A stretch of DNA of 64,000 nt from Helopsaltes ochotensis (lineage: Eukaryota; Chordata; Aves; Passeriformes; Locustellidae), in contig VXBM01000099.1 in assembly GCA_013400155.1 (NCBI GenBank), positions 644,719 through 708,718 on the forward strand, written 5' to 3'. Of the stretch, positions 27,170 to 41,600 are shown piece after piece. The notes under the pieces were generated by a model that was not told where the DNA came from, made no database searches, and worked only from the letters and a program-made list of their open reading frames with translations. Position numbers and translations under genes: made by a program. Positions within the stretch are counted from its first letter, which is position 1. Every line of letters begins with the position of its first letter.

Positions 27170-30100
27170 TAGAGAGGTAGAAAAGGCTAGCATAATCTCT
27201 TCCTCCTCACTGCCTGTGCAGGGGTCCTCTCCTGGGGAGCTGGAGGCTGAGGGCTGAGCAGCACTGGCCTGGCTGCTCTTCCTGGTGGGAGGTGCAAACA
27301 GAAAGGTGTTGATGTTCAGACTCAGTCACCAGCTCCCAGCCAGCCTGGTTTTAGCATTAACTGTCTGCTGCAATGGAAAGGCCATGTTCAAGCAGAATAT
27401 CCCTCTGTGGGTCTTGGATGACAGTGCATGGGTGAAGGTATGAATGAGTGGGTGTTCTTTTGCTGCCTGCAGATGAGTCTGTGCAGCTCCTGCCCTTGGA
27501 GTTCAGAGAGGGGTTTAGATCCATCTGCAGAAGTGCACTGAGCCTCTGCCGTGGTTAAATGGCTGTTCAGACTTGGAAAGAAAGAGTGGAACATAAGATC
27601 AAAGGTGGATGGATGAGGCTGTGGATCTCAGACATCTGCTAAGTGCATTGCAACTGGCTGTGCTGCAACATTAAATTCCCAATGCCTCTTGCAGAGGAGA
27701 ATTCTCATTGCCTGCATTACATGGCAGCCCAGATACACTGTGCTGTGCTGCAATAGGGTTTAATTTCATTTCCAGACCACCTTTTAATCCACTTACTTTT
27801 CAATAGGCCTTTTTGAATGTAAATGAATGCAATTAAATGTGTGTTTCCCAGTTGGATGAAGGCAAGGTAGAGGAAGGCAGATGGCCTGGAGGGAACACAA
27901 AGACTTTGGAACAAGCTGCTGAGAGGTGCTCTTATGTGGTTTTTGGAGTTTATGAGCATCCAGTGAGGGAGATGCCAGGGAAGACGTGGCTTATACCCAT
28001 GTGAATTGCCTTGATCAGAATCCTCCTGTTTGTTGCAGAAGTGCGTGGGACTCATCAGGGGAAGTGGTGAGGAAATTAATGTCTTTGGGATCTCGGTTAT
28101 TGCTCTGTAGGAGTGTGAACATGCTGTGCTGTTGCTGTAGATCTGTTGCAGCTGTGTCATCTGATGAGGTCCTGAGCAAAGAGCTCTTCAGGCCAAGGGC
28201 TGTTGGTGTCTTTCAGTGTTTTGCAGGACTTGGTGCACCAGAGTAACTTGTGAGATGCTTCAGAGTGTGTGTGTATGTGAGAGGGAGCATCTGGGCATGA
28301 ACACAGGTCAGATTTAATTCTCATACTGCTATGGAGGCAGTTCTTAATTCCTTGTTGAAGTGTGGAGGAGATTGACTTGGACCAATGAAAATTCCCTCAA
28401 GTCCCTTGACTGGCTGGACAGCAGAGTTCAATGCCTGCCTGTGATCAGATAAATCCTGAAGCTTGCTACATGGACTGAGGTAAAAGAGTCCCACGGATTT
28501 GTCAACAAGTTGGAGTTGCTTATAAAGACCTCCTGGAACTGCATCTTTGGTTTATTTATCCGTTATTCTGGGAGATGAAGTGGGATGTAGTTTCAGTGCC
28601 TGAGTTCAGTACTTTCAGAACTAGACCATTAAGATTTTTTTGATGAAAATCCTCTGCAAGCTTTAAAGGGAAAAATCCACAGTTTACCATCAAACCTTCT
28701 CCCCAGGACAAGGTTCCTCCCAGCAGTGCTCTCAGAATGCTCCCACTCATACTGGCACCAGATCAGTTTGACACTGTGGGAGGCTCAGGGTGCTGCTGAG
28801 AGCAGATCAGTGGCCGGCCTGTGCCTGGGGAAGGTGGGATTGGCTCAGGGTCAGCTGCTGGAAGGGAAGGTAGCCTGAAAGTTAAGGGATAGTTAAACTG
28901 TTGGTACCCTAGAGTTGCTGGCCACTGGCTGGTGGAAGATGGTGCATGTGTCTAAAGCTCTGAACTTCTTTCTCTTTTCATGCAGCCGTGTTAAGACATT
29001 ATGCACACTGAGGAAACAGTGCAAAGATCATGTCTCAGGCTGCAGAGGACCAGTTTTGTTTCAGCTGTAAGGTCCTAAGGTGTGTACCAGTGGAACTGGG
29101 AGAAGGGGCAGGAGCAATGTTTGTGAGGTTTTGGTGGTGTGGGGTGTAGCTGACCTGCTCCTTCCCTCCCCATGGCAGCTCAGTGGGGACAGGAGCTGTG
29201 CTGAAAGCAGTTTGCTCACCCCATGGTGACAGCAGCAGAGCAGAGCTGTGTGTGGAGATGGAGCACAGCTGCTCCAGAGCTGTGACAGATGACAGAGCTC
29301 CTGCCACGGCCTCCTCAGGCTTCTCGGCACCGATCCAAGAGCTGCTGCCTCAGAGCTGCCAGGGGGACGAGGTTGGGGAGGGTGTGCAGGGAAGCCAAGG
29401 ACCCACGAGCTGGGGCAGGGTGACCTCTGAGCTGTCCTGTTCCCTCAGTGAGGGCAGCAGGGCAGGGAGGGGAGCCAGTGTTTCCAGTCTTGGCTTTTAC
29501 GCTCTATCGCTGCTGCTTTCAGCAAGCTGGTTTGGCCGAAGGAGCTGTGGGGGGTGGCAGACAATGGTTGCTCACATTTTCCAGCTGTCAGATACTTAAT
29601 GACATTAACTCCCCAGCCTCCTATTTTTTTTTACTGATTTAATGTATTTTTTTCTCTCTGGCACAGCCAGCTGAAGTGCTTCCAGCAGCCCGATAGACCC
29701 AAATCCTGGCCCCCATCAGTGCCCTTCCACTCTCAGGGACCCTGCTCTGCCAGGCTGCCTCCAGCAGCAAAGAGGTATTTTGCCTATTGGAAGCAAAGGG
29801 CTGAACGTCTGAGGTGCAGTGGGGATCCCGTGTCTTTCCCTCCCCTGGAGGAGCTGTAAATGTGCATTAACCTGATGGATGTGTGGGAGGGAATTGTCCT
29901 CCCCCCTGAGAGCAAGGAAATAATTCATCTTGTGTATGGAAAAGGCATCTGCTCTCTGCACAGACTACTGAAAGCAGCAAAAGCCACGGGGTCTGAGCGT
30001 CCCAGAGAAGGGGAGGGCGCAGGGGTTTGCCAGCTCCGTGGCCGTGCTTACACGCTGCCAGCAGCGACCCTACCTTTGACCCTTTGCGGGCCCTTCCTGC

Positions 30101-30524
30101 AGAGGTTGGCAGGTCCCCTCTGCTCTGTGTCCCTGCCAGGCCCTGTGTCAGTCGCTGGGCTGTAGGGCGAGGTTTGAGCCTCACACCCTGGTGGTCTCTA
30201 CTCATCTTCTCGAGCTGTGCTGTGCCCATTTTTGGTCGAAGTACAGCTGAGCTGGGAAGTGTGCTAAGCCCTGCTGCAGCCAGTTTGTTCAGTTATTTTT
30301 GTCAATTATCAGACAATTTGCATTCAACTTTTCCTAGGAGTAGAGGTGGTCGTGGAGAAGACACTCAGCTCAGCACACAGGAAAAAAAACGGCAAAACAC
30401 CTTTGAACTCTGTGCAGCTGCTTGAATTCTGGAGCTGAGGTGCATCGCGCCACTTCTAAACTGATCCTCTCCACCTAGCTTTGACTCCCGGCATACACTT
30501 TGCCCTTTATATATATATAATATG

Positions 30525-30553
30525 ATATAATGCTTATAATATAAGCATTATAT
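30525..30553. repeat. AT-rich palindrome, 13-bp arms
   Basis: The arm ATATAATGCTTAT (30525-30537) is the exact reverse complement of ATAAGCATTATAT (30541-30553), separated by only three bases. A short TA repeat lies just upstream (about 30508-30519). It could extrude as a cruciform or form an RNA hairpin. Confidence 0.85.
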
Positions 30554-33500
30554 ATAAGTGCATGCAGGTCTGCAGAGAGCTGGCATGCTGTCACAACATG
30601 CTGCTGCTATGTGTGAGCATGCCCGTGTGTTTGGATGATAAGAGCTGTAATGCTTGAGGAGGCTTTGACCTGGGAACATCCTGAAGATTTACAGTGCCTT
30701 TATTATGCCCCACTCTGGGGTGTACCTGCTAGGAATGTGCTCTCACATGCATTCTGCTTCCCTCCTATCATGTGCTCTGGATTTTGCACAGGTTCTGCAC
30801 GAAAAATAATTTTAAAAAAAAGCTCATGGGGTCATTTAGGAACACTCCAGAGAGCTTCAGTAAGTTGCTTCAATTATTCTTTGGTATTCCTGCTCTTTAT
30901 TTTCTTTCTTTTTTTTATAATGCTATAGCAGTAGGTAGTCATGAAAAGTCAGTGCATTAGTTTATTGATCAGTGTACAGGCATGTTAGCAAAGCCCTCCT
31001 GCCCCAGAGAGCCCAGACTGTCTGGGCTGTGGGGTGGTGCAGTGTGAGGGACCCAGCATGGAAGAGCCACAACACCAAAGTCTGGCAAGGTCTAAGCTGT
31101 CTCTCTGTGTAGCAGCAAGAAGATGTCCTCTGCAGGTGTTGATTTAAGAGCTGAGAGCCTGTGGGTCAGACTCGTGAACCAAAATTCATTATTGGAGTTA
31201 AATTCCAGCAAAAGCATCTTTGCTCCCCTTTGTGCTGAAGAAAGTGAACTCAAATTGTTTTCAGGGGTAGCCAGGGAGGATGTTCTTCCCCCAGCCATCC
31301 GAGTGGGCAGTGGGACCATCTGCCTCGTGTTTCCCAGGGGCTTGCTTTGGCCTGCAGACACTTGCCAATTTACCAGCAGCGCAAAGGCAGGAGTGTGGGA
31401 GGATTCCCATGGGGTGGTGAGTAACCTCACAGACCTCCCGATGTGCAAAAGAAAAACTCAAGCATTAAGGGCACTTGAGGGCTGTCCTTCCTGCAGACCT
31501 GACATTATTCCAGTCCACTTCACCTGAGGCTTCTGCTTTTTGCACCATTTCATTTTCTGCTTCACTGCCAATGAAAGCAATATGCTATTTTGATATTATT
31601 AGTGGTAGAAAGCCTAATCAGCCCTTTTCTTTCCTTTACAATATCTGCCCTGCCTACTTGAGAGCTGATCCACCCTGCCCAGCCAGTCACGCAGCAGGAT
31701 TTCCCAAGGGCTGTGGCACAGCATCCTCCTCCCTTTCTGGATGTTTTTCCTATTTACCAGGCACAGAGGGCTGTGGGAAAGAGTCAGGCTGACTTTGTCA
31801 TCCTCCCTGCTCTGAACTGACACATACTGAAGTCATTAACTCGGCTATCAAATCTCAGCCGTGGGCTGAAACTTGGCAAAGAAAGTTTTGGGCCAAAGTG
31901 TGTGTGTGAGACAGGATATAGTGGATTTTCCTATAGGAAGCCACCTGAGTCAGGGACATAAGCAAGAGGGGTCATCATCACCATACCTTCAGATTTCTCC
32001 ACAGAAATGTGATTTATGGGCAGGGCACTCATCCTAGTTCAGATTTCTCTCACTGGTATTTGTGGGCTGTGGTTCATGCTGATCTGCTGTACCTCTGAGC
32101 CTTTCTTGTCAGCTAAACACATGGTTGAGTCTTGTTAGGGTCATTCATTACAGTGGTCAAAGTACAGTCATAGAAATACAGATTTCTCCCTGGGAAACTT
32201 CATAAGTGCCCTTCTCCCCATCTGCAGATTTGATATTCCCATCCAAGAGAGCTGTGAGTTAAGTTGTTGAGAAACAGGCAAACCTGGAGCACCTTTTTGG
32301 GCCAGTTTACCTGGGGCTGTATTTTGGACACCCCTTAGCATTAGGAGATTTGCCATTGGCTGTCTAAGTTTTGATGTTTTCCTGCACCTGTATGTGAGCT
32401 CAGAACCACCCAGCCTGACAGGCAATAGTTGGGGAAGTACTTGGGGCATGTGTTACCTCTTCTGATGTTCTCCGCAGAGGGTAGGCAGGGAAACCCACCC
32501 AGCCAGTGTGGTTGGCAGCACCCTTTGAAGTATGGTGACTCGCCCATGCAGGACATTGGCTTGCCTGCTGTGTGGCAGCACGTGGACGTGGCCATCACTG
32601 CACTGGAGCAGGTGGTGAAGTGCTGGAGAGGGCATTTCCCTCTGGCAGAAGAAGGGCCAGAACCCATCTGTGTGTCAGAGCAGCACCACCATGCCCTGAC
32701 ACCTCTCATGCTTTGCACACACTGCTTCCCTGCTGGAGGCAAACAAGGAATGCTGAGGAGGACTTCCTTTCGTTTTGTTTCACCAGCTTTCTAATTTGAG
32801 TCTGCCTGTCCCTTCCTTGCTCCAGAACTACTTACTTGGCAGGGTGGGGAGCGTGAGTCACGGCCGTGGCCCGGATCTGCCTCCCGCTTTGGCCGGCAGC
32901 GCTGCAGCTGGGGCAGAGCAGATCTGCTGCTGATGCTCCGGTGCCTGCTTGCTGCAGGGCACGCAGGCACTAACCTGGACCAGGGGAGAGGGTCAATTGT
33001 TCGGTTAATCAGCTAAAGCACTTATTCTGATGGCTGAGCCCAGACCGTTTTCTAATGTGTTGCTTTCCAAGGAGAGGGTTGTGTGCACTCACTTGGTAAC
33101 TTCAGCAAACTTCTCCCAAAGGCAGGGTCACTCTCAGAAGAAAAAGTTGGTGGGAGATGCATCTGTCTCTAATATCATGGACTGGGAAATGAAACTGGAT
33201 TCTAAAAGGAGATATTCTTTAGAGACTGAATGGACTTTGCAGAATTTGTGCTGAATAGGGGTAGCCTTTCCATCAGGATTGTAGGGAACACAGGTTTTGT
33301 TCTCTCTGCTGGTATCTGACTATGTGACTTGTGCTGGACCCACTGCTAGAAGAAGAAATGCAGTTCCAGTTGGCAGCACAGTGAAATGCAGGGTTTCCTG
33401 GAGATATCCCTCCTGGTTTCCATAATGGCAGGACCACGTGGGCCAGTCCTCAAGGATTCATCTCTTGCACTGCTGAAGAAAGTGGAGAGTGAATATGCAG

Positions 33501-33568
33501 AATCTTAGAAAAACTGCCTGGCAATTTTGTTGGTGAAAATGCCAGTGCCTGCTTCTAATAAGAAAGAC

Positions 33569-33586
33569 AGGGAGGGAGGGAGGGAG
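33569..33586. repeat. (GGGA)n microsatellite
   Basis: About four GGGA units giving a short purine tract in intron 1. Confidence 0.8.
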
Positions 33587-36500
33587 CAATATTTTGTTTC
33601 TGTTGTATAATGTTAAAAGCAAACAAAAAGCCCTCTTAGGGATAAAGGAGACTCAGAAGTGCTGTAGCCTCTTTGGGATGTGCAGAACTTTGTCCACAGC
33701 CTTGAGGACTTCCAGGCCAGCTTCAAGCATCGTGTGTTGGCCAGATAACAATGAACCCTTTGAACACACTTTGGGTCAGAGTCCTGTTTTCCTGGAGGGG
33801 GAAAGGGAAGGGAGGTTGGTACTTTGGTCTTGTATCAGCAGCTGTCTGTGGTGAGCCGCAGATGATTTTGGTGGATGGCAGGGCTGGTTGTGGCTTCGCT
33901 GTGCAGGGCTGGTTCCTGAGGCACTGAATCTGCAGCAGTGGGTCTGCTGCAGAGCCACTGCTGTGCAAGACTTGAAATGCCTCTGCCTCAGCTCTATGGT
34001 TCCAAAGAGAGCTTTTAAACTAACGTGGGAGTCTGTGAAATTACCCTGCTGCGATGTGTCAGCTGTTGACACAGCAACATGACAGTATGTCATCACTTAT
34101 TTCCTGCTTGAGGGATCATAAAGCCTTTTTGCATGGTTTGGTCCCATCTGTTTTCCAAAAGAGAAACTTTATTATATCTCTCTTGCCCTCATTGTCCGCC
34201 TCTTCCAGACTTGGCCTCTGGTGCCTTTCCTGAACCTTGCTGATGAGCTCTCTGGACTCAGGTGAGAGAAGGCGTTACCCACCTTCTGGTACATGTTTGG
34301 GGCTGCCCTGGCCCTGCTCTGAGCCATCTCTTCGGACTGCTGTCATCTGCTGACAAAGAGGACTATTCTGTGCAGTTAATGGGTACCTAGGTCTGACCTT
34401 TTTGCCTGCACAGCCTGGGACCAGAGATGCCAGCAGGCCAGCTGACCTGTTGAGCATGAGACAAAAAGCTGTGATATGGTGCTTGAGAAACAGCAGTTGC
34501 TTTGCAACCTTGGTTTGAGCATCCAGGCATGGTGGGAAGCCCTTTCTTTTAAAAATCCCTGCACTGACAGACCTGTTTCTTTAAGCTTTCACTCTTCTGT
34601 GCCAAGGAAAACTAGACTTGGTACCAGTGAGAGAGAGACGGGTTCGGTTCTGCTGCTCCAGGCCAGGAAAAAGTTAGTGGCATGAAATCAGCTAGATGGC
34701 AGAGTTCCTCTGCCTTCATCCATGTCATGTGCTGCCATTGGATCTGCTTGCAGGTTTTATTTTCTAAATTAATTAATTATAAATAATTTTTAAGAGTTCC
34801 TGAGTTTGCTGATTGAGTTTTCAACAAAGTGGAAACATTTGCAGAAAGCAAAAGGGTGAATCAACATCTGGCAACTTCCTCAGCCACTATATTTTTTGTT
34901 CTTTCTTGTGGATAAATGCAAAAAAGAATTCAAGTGAAGTCTTTGTGCACATAAAACCCTCACTGTACAAGCATGATTGATTAGGGACGCTTGCTGTTTC
35001 CCTAATTGTCTTTCTTAATCTTGGCATCATCCATGTTTTCCGTTTTAGCTGTTTCCACTGGAGATGAAATGTTTCTTTGCAGAGGGGCAGGAGACGCCCA
35101 CCCACCCACGTCGCAGCCTCCTCAGACAAATGGGTCAGTGTTCCCTTCAATCACAGAGGGAGCAGGAACCAGCCCCTGGCCACAGCTCAGGGCAGCAAAG
35201 CCATAGAGAGCCTGACCCTATTTGACTTCTCCTTTCTAGATCTCAGTCTCTATAAGCAGCTTTTCATGGTATTTGCCTTGCGTAGAGGAACCAGGGTGTG
35301 GATGGGAACAGTGACAAAGAGCCACTTATAAGGACTGAGTGAGCTCTTACAGGAGTCCACTGCATAATTGTCAGATCAACAGAAAAATCTTGCAATGTCT
35401 TAAGCCCTGACATCATCTGAGGTATTTAGCCTCTGCTGAGGCAGTCATTCAGCCTCCCAGCAGTCAGGGCCAAAAGGTTTGTGCTCCTGTTACAGGGAAA
35501 CTGAGTCATGGAGGTGCTTAGTGCCTGGCAGAAGAATTTCCAGTAAACCAGACCCAGAGCCAGCAATTGAAAGCAGAACCCCAGTGCTTGGAAAACACTG
35601 GCTTCTCACAGGAGCGTGACTTCAGCTGTGTCCTCAGCAAGGGCAGACAGCTCCTCATATTTTGCATAGTGGAGCACAGCTCTGTCCTGGACAGCAGGTA
35701 CTGTCTCTCAGGGTGCCAGGCTGACGTCAGTGCTGGGGCTGCAGCAGGGACACAGCGTGCCAGTGCTGTGACTGAGAACAGTGCTCAGGGGGGTCCCCAC
35801 AGCATCCCTGTAGGACACACCACTCCCCAGGTATCCTGCTGCATTCCTGTCCAGCTCCCCACGGGCTCTGGATCATCCTGCAGCAGGGCAGGGCTCCCTC
35901 TGCAGAGGGCTGCCGTCCTTCCCTGGAGCTGCACCAAGCAGCTGCTTTCTCCATCTCAGGCAGGAGAGCAACACAAGCACTGATGGAATAAACACCTGTG
36001 TCCTGCCTCGAGTGACACGTGCGTCTTTTAGGATGTTGATTCCTGGTGCCAATTGAGAATTGAGAAGCTGAGGAGCCAGTGTGACCAGTGAAGGTCCATC
36101 CATCACCATGGATCTTTTTCAGCCCTTCATGTGAAGAAGGCTGTAGAGGAGTGTGTCTGTACAGGGTTTCCAGCAAGCAGGGCCACAAGGGTCTCAGAAG
36201 ATGGAGCTTCACACTTTATGTGATTAACTTCATCCAGGCTGTGGCTGGCATCCCGCCTGGCTCTATCCACATCTGTACTGCCCCCAGTACAGGAATGTGT
36301 GCAGACCAAGTGCCCTGTCCTTGGACTGCTCTTGCCCAGGGTACCGGTCTCTGTCTTATTTCCAACTTGGGACTGTGAGAAGGAGGGTGAAGGTGCACAC
36401 CTGCAGGAGAGCACCCAGAGTCAGAAATGTGGGACGTGCCACTGATCAGCCCTTTGCAGAGGGCATGGACAGACATGTGCCCACTTCCCCTTGGGTCACT

Positions 36501-38562
36501 CACTCCTTTGGCCGCATGTGAACTGGTCAAACTGGGAGCTGACACATCCCATCCTTGTCATTCTCCTAATTCTTGTGAAGGGAAAACTGCACCATTCTGC
36601 ATTTCTGTAGGTTCTTTACCAAGCCAGGATAATAGGATTAGTGAGAATGCCTGGAAGCCTTAGCCAGTGGAAGCACAACGCCTTAGCTCAAGTCGCCCTG
36701 CCTTTGTTCTCCAAGCAGGTTTGCCACAGGTCTCTCCCATTGGATGTAGATGTTTGGCAGCCCTCTGGGATGGGCAGCAGCTCACAGGGTAAAAGTGATG
36801 CTGCTGCAGCAGCAGATCTTGTGATCTGGTGCTAATAGCTCTATAACTCCATTACTGGGCATTGGTAGGGGAGTTTTTATACACTAATTAACCAGCAGTT
36901 TGATTTGGTGGCGATACTCCGGGTTCTATTACAAGTGGGCAATTGTAACTCAGCATCCCAGTGGGCCCCGTGGCACAAAGGAGGGGTTTGAAAGCTGTGT
37001 GCAGCACATTTGGCAAAGGCTCCTTCATCCCTCCCCTGGATCGAGTGTCCTGATAACGGGATGGAGCTGCGGGGCTTGTTTCGCTCCTTCGAGGAGTGGC
37101 ATTAGGAGCCGGCAGCCCCGAGGTCTGGTTCTGATTTGCTGTGAGCCATCAGACTCCTTACCTGCAGTTCAGGGAAAATGATACCTCTTTGCAGGGGCCT
37201 CGCAGGGTTCAGCTAAGATTAGTAAGTGAGGGAGGGGAGATGAAATATCTGTGGCATTTTGTTGTTATTGTTAATGATGTAGAGTGAAGCCAGGGCATCT
37301 CCGTGAATGATCACTGCCTCTTGAGATCTGGCTGTGCTTTTTCCCTCCCCTACCCTCTACTAATCAGAACAAAGTTAAACTTTGTAGTAGAAGGGCTCAG
37401 AAACCAGCATTTCTCAGTGTCTGAAGAAAAAGCGCATGTTTCCTGGTGTAATTAGGTCCAGGCTCTCAGGAAATGAATGCTGTCTAGCTGATAAGTGTTT
37501 AGTAATGATTACCGAGCCAAGGCTGGGGAAAGCAAGCAAAGTGTTTTCATTTCAGAAGCAGCAAATGCAGCTGAGACTTGTGGTGTGTGTCACGTATGGA
37601 GGCAATTGTCCCAGTGGTATGTGGCCTTGCTTGCTGGAGCTCGAGCCAAATCTATCCCAGTGTAACTCCACAGGAGCCTCTGGAGCTGCACCAAGAGCTG
37701 AGCAGCAGAGCACACATCTCCACACAGTGCCCCTGGGCTGTCCGAAGTGTCATTCTGGGGACTGGTGTTACTCTGTAAAGAGCCAGCAGTTCCTCCCTTC
37801 GATTAGTAACAGTGCTCATCAAAGCTGGGGGAGCTGGAGGAGGGTAAGAGGCACATTTGCAAGGGTAGAATTACATCCTCTCCAAATGAAGTACATGTTT
37901 CCTCAGTGGTGCTGGGTAAACTGAATGTGGCAATGCATGCAGGTGGGTTTTTCAGCATGCTTTTGTTCTGTGTGTCAACCATTATGAAAGGAAACCTCTC
38001 CCCCAGAAATTTCAGGGTCAGATTTTGCAGAGGACATGTCTGGAGGTTGCTCTGCTGTGAAGTCAACACAGTCCATCCCATGCCAGCATACTCATCCTGT
38101 CAACAGCCCTTGAGACCTGATTTGCTCTCAGTGTTCTGGATGAGAAGGTGCCTTGAGGACTCCTTCCCCTGTCCTGTTTCTTGTCCCTTCATTTTTCAGA
38201 AGATGCATTTTGGTGGGAAACTCTATCGCTGTTTTATTCAGATGGGTTTGAGTTTTATGAACATTGAGCACTGGAGGAACCTGAGGAGTTTTGCAGTGCT
38301 GCTGCAATGCCTCTTGCCTTCCAGATGAGTAAACGTGTACTTTGCAGTTCCACGTTTTCTGAAAACTCTAACATAGCCTAGTGGTAGGTCCTTCTCAACC
38401 ATATGTGTAGTCTGGTGAAAATAATATGCTGATGTCTTAAAATCTCCTAAATCCCTTATTTATTGCAGCCTATATAAATGAGTTTCAGAAAGGATTACAC
38501 AACTCCCAGGAGGACAGGTCCATCAGTGGCTTTTAAAACTGTGGATCTATTTTCACTTCTTC

Positions 38563-38660
38563 CTTGCAGTCTCTCGCTTTCTCTGCAAACTTTGTTTCTG
38601 GTGCAGTGCCTCTTGCAGTCTCTCGCTTTCTCTGCAAACTTTGTTTCTGGTGCAGTGCCT
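38563..38660. repeat. Perfect tandem duplication, 49-bp unit x2
   Basis: Bases 38563-38611 and 38612-38660 are identical over all 49 positions, and identity stops on both sides of the pair. Each unit begins CTTGCAGTCTCTCGCTTTC and ends GTGCAGTGCCT. The lack of any difference points to a recent event, a variable-number repeat, or an assembly duplication. Confidence 0.9.
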
Positions 38661-41600
38661 TCATGCTGGCCCAGTAGTGGTGAATCAGCACAGAAATTAC
38701 TTTTCAAGTATGGCAGTTTTCTTCAAACCCACCTAAGGCATAAGATGAGTTTGCTTCTCCTTGGTGTCAGTCAGTTCCCTTTGTGGTGAGCAAAATCCAC
38801 CCCCAGTCTGTAGATCTTCTACAGACTTTGCAAAGTGTTTGAATTGGAATCTGATGGTTTATTTAATCACATCTGCAGTGCCCTAATGTCCATCATGATG
38901 GTTTCCATGAATTCAGCAGCTGTCAATCATTATTTGCTGGTTTATGACTTGAACCCTGGAAAAGGTATTCAAGAAATATTGTGTCTGGAGAAAGTGTGAA
39001 TTAAAACCATTTCCTTGAAGACTGTCAAGGGTTTTGGGTGAGGGGACGATGCATAGATATGCTGTGAGTCTGTTTTCTTGTTGAAATTTATGGTTTGCTT
39101 GCTTTTCCCTTTGCTGCCCCATGACAGATCAGGGCAGGGAGAGATAACCTCTTCCTCAGATAGCACAGTCCTGTTTGCAGCTGACCCTCAGGGCTCTGCA
39201 CTCTGCTTTTCAAACTAAAGCTCTGGTGCTAATACCATCAACTGACCATGGTCACTGTCCGAGTCAGTCAGCACCTTCTTCAGGAGAAGAAGAAGACTTT
39301 TCTATTGCCCAAGGGAAAGGTAGGCAGGCAGTCCTCAGGCTGGCACAGGCCTTAAGCCTGTTGACAAAATTCCATTTACAGCATAAAAGGGCTGCAAAAA
39401 ACAAGTATCATTTATCACCAGGTCACTGTGGCTTCCTGGCTCTGGGATGGAGGTGGAAAACCACGTGTCCTCTGAGAAGGGCCTATTCTAGGGACACACG
39501 TAGCTGTTTGGATGTTGTTAAGTAGCAGCAGACAAGCATATGCATCTGCACAGGAAACTTTGGCTCCCAAAGGGCATTCAACAGCTCATCATGTCTGACT
39601 CTTCTAAGAGGTGCTGAGCCATTGCTAAACCGTAGAAAGGGAGGAAAGTTTCTGCTGTAAGAATTTTTCTGCTTGTCTCAGATTTTTCTGTTTTGTTTTT
39701 CTTAAGTGTTTTAGTAATTACTTCCATAGAGATACCAGCGTGGAGACAGCTGGGTTAGGAGTCTGACCCAGTTATCGATCAGTGCATTGATTAGCTGTGA
39801 TGTCCAGGGAGGCAGGATGCTGGTGAAAATTCACATCTAAACTGCAAAGCTGCTTGTAACTGCCTGCCAGTTTTTGCTCTGGTTTTCCCCTAAAAGCATG
39901 AGACCCTCCTCTCTTGATAGCAAAAGCCTCCCTCTCTCCTTGCCAGGATGTTCAATAAGATTCACCTTTCTTCTCCCAGGTACTTCCATTACTCTGGGGA
40001 GTGCCTGCCTCTCAGTTATCAGTCATTATATCAGCTGAAAGCTCGTTATTTGTCTAACAGGCAGTGGCCTACAGGAGTGCTGGTGGTCCCTGGGGAGGGG
40101 ATAGTCACATCCTGCTTGTTCCCAGCTGCTCAATTTCTTTAACTTAAAATGCCTGGGCTAATCTTTGGTACTTTTCCAGGTGAGCAACAACTCAAGCTGC
40201 CACAGGGATGTTATAACAACAGGAGGAAAGACATGCAAGAAAAGATTCTGCTGTGGAAAGCCTGGCTGGTTTCATACTGGCCACCTTTTAGTATCAAGCA
40301 CTGCTTGTTGCCATTAGTGTGTGAGTGTATTGCTTCTCCCATGCTACTCCTCTCCAAGGGCACTGGTTAATTGTCTAACCAAGGAAAACTCTGGGGTGTA
40401 GGAGCTTCATAGGAGCTCCATCTGCACAGCATCCTGAGGGCTGAATACATCCCACCTTTTCCTCACTGAAAATACTGTTTCACACACAATTTAGCTGCTC
40501 TGAGTTTGTTAGGCAGAACTGGGTGTCTACAGAGGACAAAATGTGGCTGAGAGTATATTTCACAATCAGTCAGATCGAAGGTTCAGTAAACACAAACACA
40601 TTTCCCACTGCTTGCTCTGCAGATGAATCCTGCAATGCTTCAGTGCGTTGGAGATTTATATGGGAAGGGTCCTTCCTGCTGGGAAGTGGTTTTTCTGTGA
40701 GTAAATGCCCTGCTCCTTGTGAGGATTTGTTACACAAGTGTGCACTGAAGCATGTAATGCACAGCCAGGAACGTGTGGAAATCTTCATTCTTACGTGTCT
40801 GGGAACAGTTCAAGAAGAGTATGTCAGAGAGGGAAGGAAGGGAGAATGTAAGGGTCAATCTAATTTGCTTTCTCAATGCCAAATGGCCCTTTCAGACAGG
40901 GTTATCCAGTCAGTCTGCTCAGCAGGGACTCATGCACACATAAAATAATGCCAGCATGGCTCAAGTGAGCGATTCGTTAAGAAATATGATTTCCATCTTC
41001 ATGAATTGAAAGAATTTTTTTCCATGAAGAATATTGAAGTGGTGTTTGGTTTTATATTTCCAGGTATCTCCCACTTTCTGGAGACTAATTCATCATCTAG
41101 TCAGCTCATTTGATCACGTACCTACCAATCCACATATGTTTGTGTCCTGAAAATTGCTTGTTGGAATATCAAAAAAAACCCCAAGTTGTTTCTAAATTTC
41201 CTTTCTCATGAGAGATTTTCCCTGTACCAATTACGCAGATTTGTTCTGGTTTGGATTTGGGTCTACCTGAGTGATTGGTAGACAGCAGCACACAAGCTGG
41301 GGTGGCCTGAGGAACTGTCCAAGCTAGAATTTTGAAAATGAAAAAAACCTCTGAAAAGATACATGTGGAGCCTCCAGGGATGCATCATTATTGCTCCCCA
41401 TCACAGCAGTAGCAGGGATTCCAGGCAGCCCTGTTTATCTTGAGTTGGAAGACAAGAAACTGGTAAAAGGTTTGGAGAGCAGAGGATGGTGTGGTAGTGA
41501 ACTTGAGATGGCCTCACACCTTTGGCTCTTGGTACCTATTCCCTGCACTTGATTAAGATGCTTTCCTGCTGTGTGCTTGCCTTGCTCTCTGATTTTGGTG

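Noticed and set aside
26876..27172. Open frame containing poly-phenylalanine
   Set aside because: It is only the T homopolymer and N gap read as codons.
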